From positions 1 to 25,466 of the IMG/VR virus record IMGVR_UViG_3300025655_000260: DNA of 25,466 nt; one strand, written 5' to 3'. This stretch comes from a virus. The translations under genes were made by a program, and so were the position numbers. Of the stretch, positions 21,531 through 25,466 are shown piece by piece (position 1 is the first letter of the stretch; every line of letters begins with the position of its first letter). The notes beneath the pieces were generated by a model that was given only the letters and a program-made list of their open reading frames with translations, had not been told where the DNA came from and did not search any database.

Positions 21531-21983
21531 ATGAGCGTTAGCATCGTGTTCGACATGATGAAAAGCATAGGGGTAATCATCGAGGGAGGAGATGCCAGTG
21601 GCGTAGTTTCCTCCCTCGTTTTGATCTCACTCTTCACTGACGCCAGAGCGGATAGCTCAGATACCTTACCTGATAACTCAAAGGATTTTAGAGGCTGGCC
21701 TGGTGATACCTTTTATGCTGCGCCATGGGGCTCAAAATTGTGGTTATTATCACGCGAAAAGCTCACCACAGATGTGCGCAATAAAGCCGTTAAGTATGCA
21801 CAAGATGCCCTTGCATGGATGCTGGTTGATGAGGGGAATGGCGCAATGGCGAAAAGCGTAGCTGTGACAGGTTCAATCCCACGCTTTCAAACCTTAGCCC
21901 TAAATATCGTGATTACTAAGCCAGATGGTGAGGTCATTTCTTTTACGGTATCAAAACGATGGGAGACACAAATTGCCATTTAA
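21531..21983 (+). CDS. Baseplate protein gp46-like (GP46 family)
   Basis: The 150-residue protein contains DFRGWPGDTFYAAPWGSKLW and LLSREKLTTDVRNKAVKYAQ followed by DALAWML, the diagnostic core of the phage GP46 family (T4 gp25-like wedge component). It ends FTVSKRWETQI, close to the family consensus. ATG 21531 with TAGG at 21521-21524 is preferred over a longer reading that would overlap the spike gene by about 100 bases. It overlaps the next gene by 11 bases. Confidence 0.88.
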   Translation: MSVSIVFDMMKSIGVIIEGGDASGVVSSLVLISLFTDARADSSDTLPDNSKDFRGWPGDTFYAAPWGSKLWLLSREKLTTDVRNKAVKYAQDALAWMLVDEGNGAMAKSVAVTGSIPRFQTLALNIVITKPDGEVISFTVSKRWETQIAI

Positions 21984-23040
21984 TGTACCCACGATCCGCA
22001 GTCTAATCGAAAGCGGTTTAATCGACATTGAGGCATCATTAGATACCATCTTACCTAAGTTCGGTATTGAACAGGCGCTCAATGCTGCGGTAAGCGGTAG
22101 CCTGCGCGACTTATATGATTATCAGAGCTGGATAGTACGCCAGATCATCCCCTCGTCTGAGTCTGAAAACCAAACCATTATTGATACTGCCCGTTCTGAG
22201 GGCGTGATTCAAAAGCTGGCTACTAATGCAACGGGCCCTGTGACCTTTGCGGGTAATTCAGCGATCCCAATTGACACTGTGATGACGCATTCAGATGGCC
22301 GCTTATATCAAGTGACGCTATCGAATGCGCCATCCGGTGGCAATGTTATTGTGCAGGTTGAAGCGAAAGCTACAGGTGCCGCTGGCAACCTGATAGCGGG
22401 TGAGACATTAACCTTAGTTTCAACTGTGCCAGGCATTCAACCCAATGGCCTTTCTGGCGGCATTACTGGCGGTGCAGAGTTAGAGACACCCGCACAGGTA
22501 CTTGAGCGTTTATTATTCCGTAAACGCAATCCACCTATGGGTGGTGCTGTACATGATTATGTGGGTTGGTGCCGTGAAGTAGCAGGCGTTGATCGTGCGT
22601 GGGCCGTTGATAATTACCAAGGGCCAGCCACGGTTGGCTACGCATTTGTATTCGACTCTCTCCCCGACATTTTACCCACCTACATCGACCAGTTGACTAT
22701 GGCCGATTATATCTATCGTCATAAAGATCCAGCGACAGGAACCGACGTTGGGCGACCAGGTGGCATAGAAGCGGTTTACATCCCCTTGACGCTGAAAACC
22801 ACCCCGCTGGCTATTACGATATATCCCGATAATGCTGACCTACGCCAAAGCGTTCAGGCCAGTATCAATGGTTATTTTAAGACATTAAGCCCAGGTTCGA
22901 TCTTGCTATTAAGCATGGTTAGAACAGCCATTGGATCAACGGTTGGCATAAGTGATTACGAGCTAGATTTAAGCGCTGATATCACCGCAGAAGCGACAGA
23001 GCTACATGCATTAGGAGCCATTACATGGGGCACTCCGTAG
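21973..23040 (+). CDS. Baseplate protein J (Mu gp47-like, T4 gp6 family)
   Basis: The 355-residue baseplate wedge protein has the N-terminal start PFNVPTIRSLIESGLIDIEA, RDLYDYQSWIVRQIIPSSES, a middle domain with AGNLIAGETLTLVSTVPGIQ, and the strongly conserved GGAELETPAQVLERLLFRKR and PPMGGAVHDYVGWCREVAGV plus DRAWAV. I place the start at TTG 21973 because GGGAG (21961-21965) is 7 bases upstream and the product then begins M-PFNVPT as in relatives. The longer frame from 21925 would add an unrelated 16 residues. The stop lies 15 bases past the next start. Confidence 0.9.
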   Translation: MPFNVPTIRSLIESGLIDIEASLDTILPKFGIEQALNAAVSGSLRDLYDYQSWIVRQIIPSSESENQTIIDTARSEGVIQKLATNATGPVTFAGNSAIPIDTVMTHSDGRLYQVTLSNAPSGGNVIVQVEAKATGAAGNLIAGETLTLVSTVPGIQPNGLSGGITGGAELETPAQVLERLLFRKRNPPMGGAVHDYVGWCREVAGVDRAWAVDNYQGPATVGYAFVFDSLPDILPTYIDQLTMADYIYRHKDPATGTDVGRPGGIEAVYIPLTLKTTPLAITIYPDNADLRQSVQASINGYFKTLSPGSILLLSMVRTAIGSTVGISDYELDLSADITAEATELHALGAITWGTP

Positions 23041-23609
23041 CGCAGTGGACTAATGCCATCCTGTCACAGATGCCCCGTGGTGTGCTGTGGCAGCGTTCTA
23101 CATCATTAGACCTTTATAAGTACAGCCAAGGTTATGCGCCACGTTTAGAGCAGGCCGAAGTCAGTGCCGATAATCTGCTGCTTGAGATGCGGCCAGAAAC
23201 AACCTTGCAGATGCTGGACGAGTGGGAAACCTATTTGGGGCTGCCTGAGTGTGTAGCAGAGCCAGTATCAAGTATTGAATATCGTCGTTATTCAGTGGTT
23301 GAGAAGTACCACCGTAAGGGTGGTTTGCAAGCGTGGAATATCCAGAAATTAGCGACTGATTTGGGCTTTACGGTTGAAGTTGATGAAACGTTCCCGCACC
23401 ACTGTTTGCGCTCATGCACTTACCCATTATGGGAACAGAAATACCGCTACATCTTACGGGTAAATGTTTACGGCATACCAGGCGCATACATGACTTGTTT
23501 GGATGATGTATTAACCCCTTTGCTGACGTCTGATGCCCGTGTGCTCGAATGCACCCTACAGCGCTACAAAGTGGGCGGATTGTATTACGAGTTTTACTAC
23601 GCCGTTTAG
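23025..23609 (+). CDS. Tail protein gp48-like (DUF2313 / YmfQ family)
   Basis: The 194-residue protein belongs to the DUF2313/YmfQ family that links the baseplate to the fibres. It has AILSQMPRGVLWQ near the start, EMRPETTLQMLDEWETYLGL at about 55-74 (typical PxTAxELLxDWExxLGLP pattern) and RRYSVVEKYHRKGGLQAWNI in the middle, and its C-terminal part carries scattered Cys and aromatic residues. AGGAG (23012-23016) before ATG 23025 and the 16-base overlap with J support the start. It ends 67 bp before the fibre gene, where palindrome copy 4 lies. Confidence 0.88.
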   Translation: MGHSVAQWTNAILSQMPRGVLWQRSTSLDLYKYSQGYAPRLEQAEVSADNLLLEMRPETTLQMLDEWETYLGLPECVAEPVSSIEYRRYSVVEKYHRKGGLQAWNIQKLATDLGFTVEVDETFPHHCLRSCTYPLWEQKYRYILRVNVYGIPGAYMTCLDDVLTPLLTSDARVLECTLQRYKVGGLYYEFYYAV

Positions 23610-23635
23610 GCATTTTTCAACATCAACAAAACCGC

Positions 23636-23652
23636 TTTAAACAGCGTTTAAA
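23636..23652. repeat. Palindrome copy 4 (TTTAAAC-agc-GTTTAAA)
   Basis: This perfect copy of the phage-wide palindrome lies in the 67-bp gap between the gp48-like gene and the tail fibre gene, 24 bp before the fibre ATG and just ahead of its AGGAG site. Confidence 0.75.
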
Positions 23653-23676
23653 TGAATTTCGATTAGGAGAGTTAAC

Positions 23677-25380
23677 ATGCATAAGTTACGCAATGGTTCA
23701 CAAGCCACAGAGCGCCCAGCAGCCAAGCCAGTATCTGGTTCACCAGGATGGTTTACTGAGTCTGGTGATGACAATAAACCAAGCTTTCCTGGTGCGGATT
23801 GGTTCAACCATAACATCGCTGAGTTTCAGAATGCGTTAGCAGAGATGGGTATTCCTTTTAACCCAGATTCTGAGCTGAATTTAGCGAGCTTAGTAACAAA
23901 AATTTATGACCATGCTACTGTTAGTTCTGGCACTCATATAATGAATATCGATGCGATTGCCCGTATTGGTAGAGCAACTCAATTTGATATAGCGGGTTCA
24001 CTTGTTATTTTGAGTGATAGTATTGGTGATGGTGAGGGAGCAACATCACTGGAAAAAAGCTTTCCTAGATTAGTACAGTATGCATTGTCAGATGTTCAAG
24101 CTGGAGGGTACGGAGCTGATAACGAAGTCATTTTTAATTGGACTAGTATGGGTAATGTTGCGTTATCCGGACAGACAGCTGGAAATTCTGGACCAATTCA
24201 GCGTAGTCAGATAATTGGAACCAACGGCACGATAACAGTAATTAGATCAAACGCAACTAAAATTGCGTTCTACTTTGATAGGACTCCAACAAGCGGGATG
24301 GTAGAGATTCGTCAAAATGGGGTTTTGCTTAGCACAATTGATTGTTCCGGCACAGCACGAAAAACAGTATTATCAGAATATACTAATATAGTTGCTGGCG
24401 GTGCTAGCGTACAATTTAAAGTTATTAACAACCCTGTTGAGTTTTTGGCTATTGTACCAATAAAAGATAATAGTAAGCAGCCAAATATCACCATGAATAT
24501 GCGAATGGCTGTAGCAGGTTTTAATAGTAGCGATTTTCTAGTCTCACCTGATCAGCTTGTAAGCATAGGAGAGTGCGGGGCAATTGGTGGAGCAGATTCT
24601 ATTTATGTGCTTGCATTTGGTACAAATGATATATATACATCCGCGCGTACTCCTACTGAATTTGTAGAAAACTTAAGAACTATTGGTGAAACTCTGCAAA
24701 GTTTTCGCCAGTCTAATGTGATAGTACTAACTGTACCACTTATTGCAGATGAAACAATTTTTCCGCCAGCCATAAGTGGTTATACTCATGCAGATTACAA
24801 AGATGCTATATATAAACTAGGGTTTGAGAAAAAATGGGTAGTAGTTGATCATTCAAACTTGCGATTTAAGGAGAGGAATCTTTATATAGATGGTATTCAT
24901 CCCAATGACCGTGGGCATCAGATTCTAGCTACAAATTTACTATATTGCTTGGGTATGACGCTTAAAAAACCTTTGTCAGGGGTTATATCTGAAGCAATTG
25001 CTGCAAAAAGTGATTCTATTCTTTATCGTAAACGTGCAGATTTGACAACGTTCACAGGAACAACCATACGAGAAAAAACACTTACTTCGTTTGGTGTTAC
25101 ATCGAGCGATTTCATAACTGGGATCTATTTAAAATGGAAATCAAGCGGAGTTATGATTCCCATTGAGCATGTGCAAAACTTTACGACTGGTAAAGGAATA
25201 CAGGTGTTACGATCATTTAGTGGCGCTGAATACTCTGTTGCTAAGTTGTTTTATAGTAGTCCTGCTAATGATGGTGCAGGCTTTGCAAATCCGCAGGGGC
25301 CATTATTGTCTAGTATTACAGAAGATGAAACTGATGTTGAAGTAATAGTAGAATTTATAAGGTCATCAAAAATTACCTAA
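23677..25380 (+). CDS. Tail fibre protein with SGNH/GDSL hydrolase domain
   Basis: The 567-residue protein has an N-terminal virion-attachment region (about 1-75: PGWFTESGDDNKPSFPGADW, then FNHNIAEFQNAL) like other fibre proteins after DUF2313 genes. An SGNH hydrolase follows: block I ILSDSIGDG with Ser115, block III FGTNDI at 314-319, and block V DGIHPNDRGH with Asp405 and His408 as the rest of the triad. Between blocks I and III about 200 residues include a beta-rich insert (about 180-265) that may bind sugar. Residues about 435-567 form a C-terminal fibre or trimerisation part. It probably deacetylates a surface glycan of the host. From about 23860 onward the DNA is strongly AT-rich, consistent with a swapped host-range module. 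AGGAG at 23666-23670 supports the start. Confidence 0.8.
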   Translation: MHKLRNGSQATERPAAKPVSGSPGWFTESGDDNKPSFPGADWFNHNIAEFQNALAEMGIPFNPDSELNLASLVTKIYDHATVSSGTHIMNIDAIARIGRATQFDIAGSLVILSDSIGDGEGATSLEKSFPRLVQYALSDVQAGGYGADNEVIFNWTSMGNVALSGQTAGNSGPIQRSQIIGTNGTITVIRSNATKIAFYFDRTPTSGMVEIRQNGVLLSTIDCSGTARKTVLSEYTNIVAGGASVQFKVINNPVEFLAIVPIKDNSKQPNITMNMRMAVAGFNSSDFLVSPDQLVSIGECGAIGGADSIYVLAFGTNDIYTSARTPTEFVENLRTIGETLQSFRQSNVIVLTVPLIADETIFPPAISGYTHADYKDAIYKLGFEKKWVVVDHSNLRFKERNLYIDGIHPNDRGHQILATNLLYCLGMTLKKPLSGVISEAIAAKSDSILYRKRADLTTFTGTTIREKTLTSFGVTSSDFITGIYLKWKSSGVMIPIEHVQNFTTGKGIQVLRSFSGAEYSVAKLFYSSPANDGAGFANPQGPLLSSITEDETDVEVIVEFIRSSKIT

Positions 25381-25384
25381 AATG

Positions 25385-25426
25385 ACTAGCAAAATGAGCA
25401 AAGATATCTTTGCTCATTTCGCTAGT
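25385..25426. terminator. 42-bp near-perfect inverted repeat after the tail fibre gene
   Basis: Two 21-nt arms (ACTAGC plus AAAATGAGCAAAGAT, mirrored) pair with one mismatch, and the central 28 bases form an uninterrupted palindrome. It begins 5 bases after the fibre stop codon. No long T-run follows (ACTTGCT), so it may be a bidirectional terminator, an mRNA-end stabiliser or a recombination site at the edge of a variable fibre module. Confidence 0.6.
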
Positions 25427-25466
25427 ACTTGCTGCTAATTTATCTCGGCTCGGCTCACCGAACAAG

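Overview
The window is one contiguous block of a Mu-like transposable (pro)phage. Every supported gene lies on the + strand, and the order closely follows phage Mu from the end of the early region (gp16/GemA, Mor) through lysis, packaging, head, contractile tail and baseplate to a tail fibre. The composition (mid GC, AT-rich linkers) and family mix (VpaChn25_0724 family, DUF2730, DUF3486, 3-TM holin, GH108-type lysozyme) suggest a marine or aquatic gammaproteobacterial host. Shewanella or a close relative is my best guess, but no host gene is present to prove it. The transposase, repressor and left end must lie to the left of base 1. Any second fibre, fibre-assembly chaperone, modification genes and right end would lie beyond base 25466.

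Layout. 1-1620: end of the early region, with two small zinc-ribbon proteins, an AT-rich orphan with a coiled coil, and GemA. 1651-1675: a terminator, then the Mor/C-type activator (1697-2128) and a secreted orphan (2139-2594) closed by a second terminator (2634-2674). 2675-5532: lysozyme, an unknown protein, 3-TM holin, DksA-like zinc finger, DUF2730 membrane/coiled-coil protein, gp26-like protein and the DUF3486 (gp27) putative small terminase. 5532-9669: a 48-residue membrane peptide, large terminase, portal and minor head protein F. 9670-10011: a 342-bp gene-free gap holding two terminators, a palindrome and a start-stop codon pair. 10012-11883: protease I with nested scaffold Z, then major capsid T. 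11958-14170: gp35, gp36, G and gp37. 14221-18462: DUF2635, sheath, tube, tail chaperone with a -2 frameshift extension, and tape measure. 18484-23609: gp43/N, gp44/P, gp45 spike, gp46, gp47/J and gp48. 23677-25380: a tail-fibre protein carrying an SGNH hydrolase. A 42-bp near-perfect inverted repeat follows at 25385-25426.

How it works together: Mor would switch transcription from early to later genes. Lysozyme and holin end the infection. The gp27/gp28 terminase loads DNA through the gp29 portal into a head built from T on scaffold Z and matured by protease I. The sheath, tube and baseplate genes build a contractile tail, and the fibre enzyme probably trims a surface glycan. No second C-type activator gene is seen.

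The most unusual signal is a 17-bp palindrome, TTTAAACNNNGTTTAAA, present perfectly at four places (53, 9724, 11930, 23636), all intergenic and all at boundaries of gene blocks. It is not explained by any annotated feature and looks like the operator of a phage regulator.
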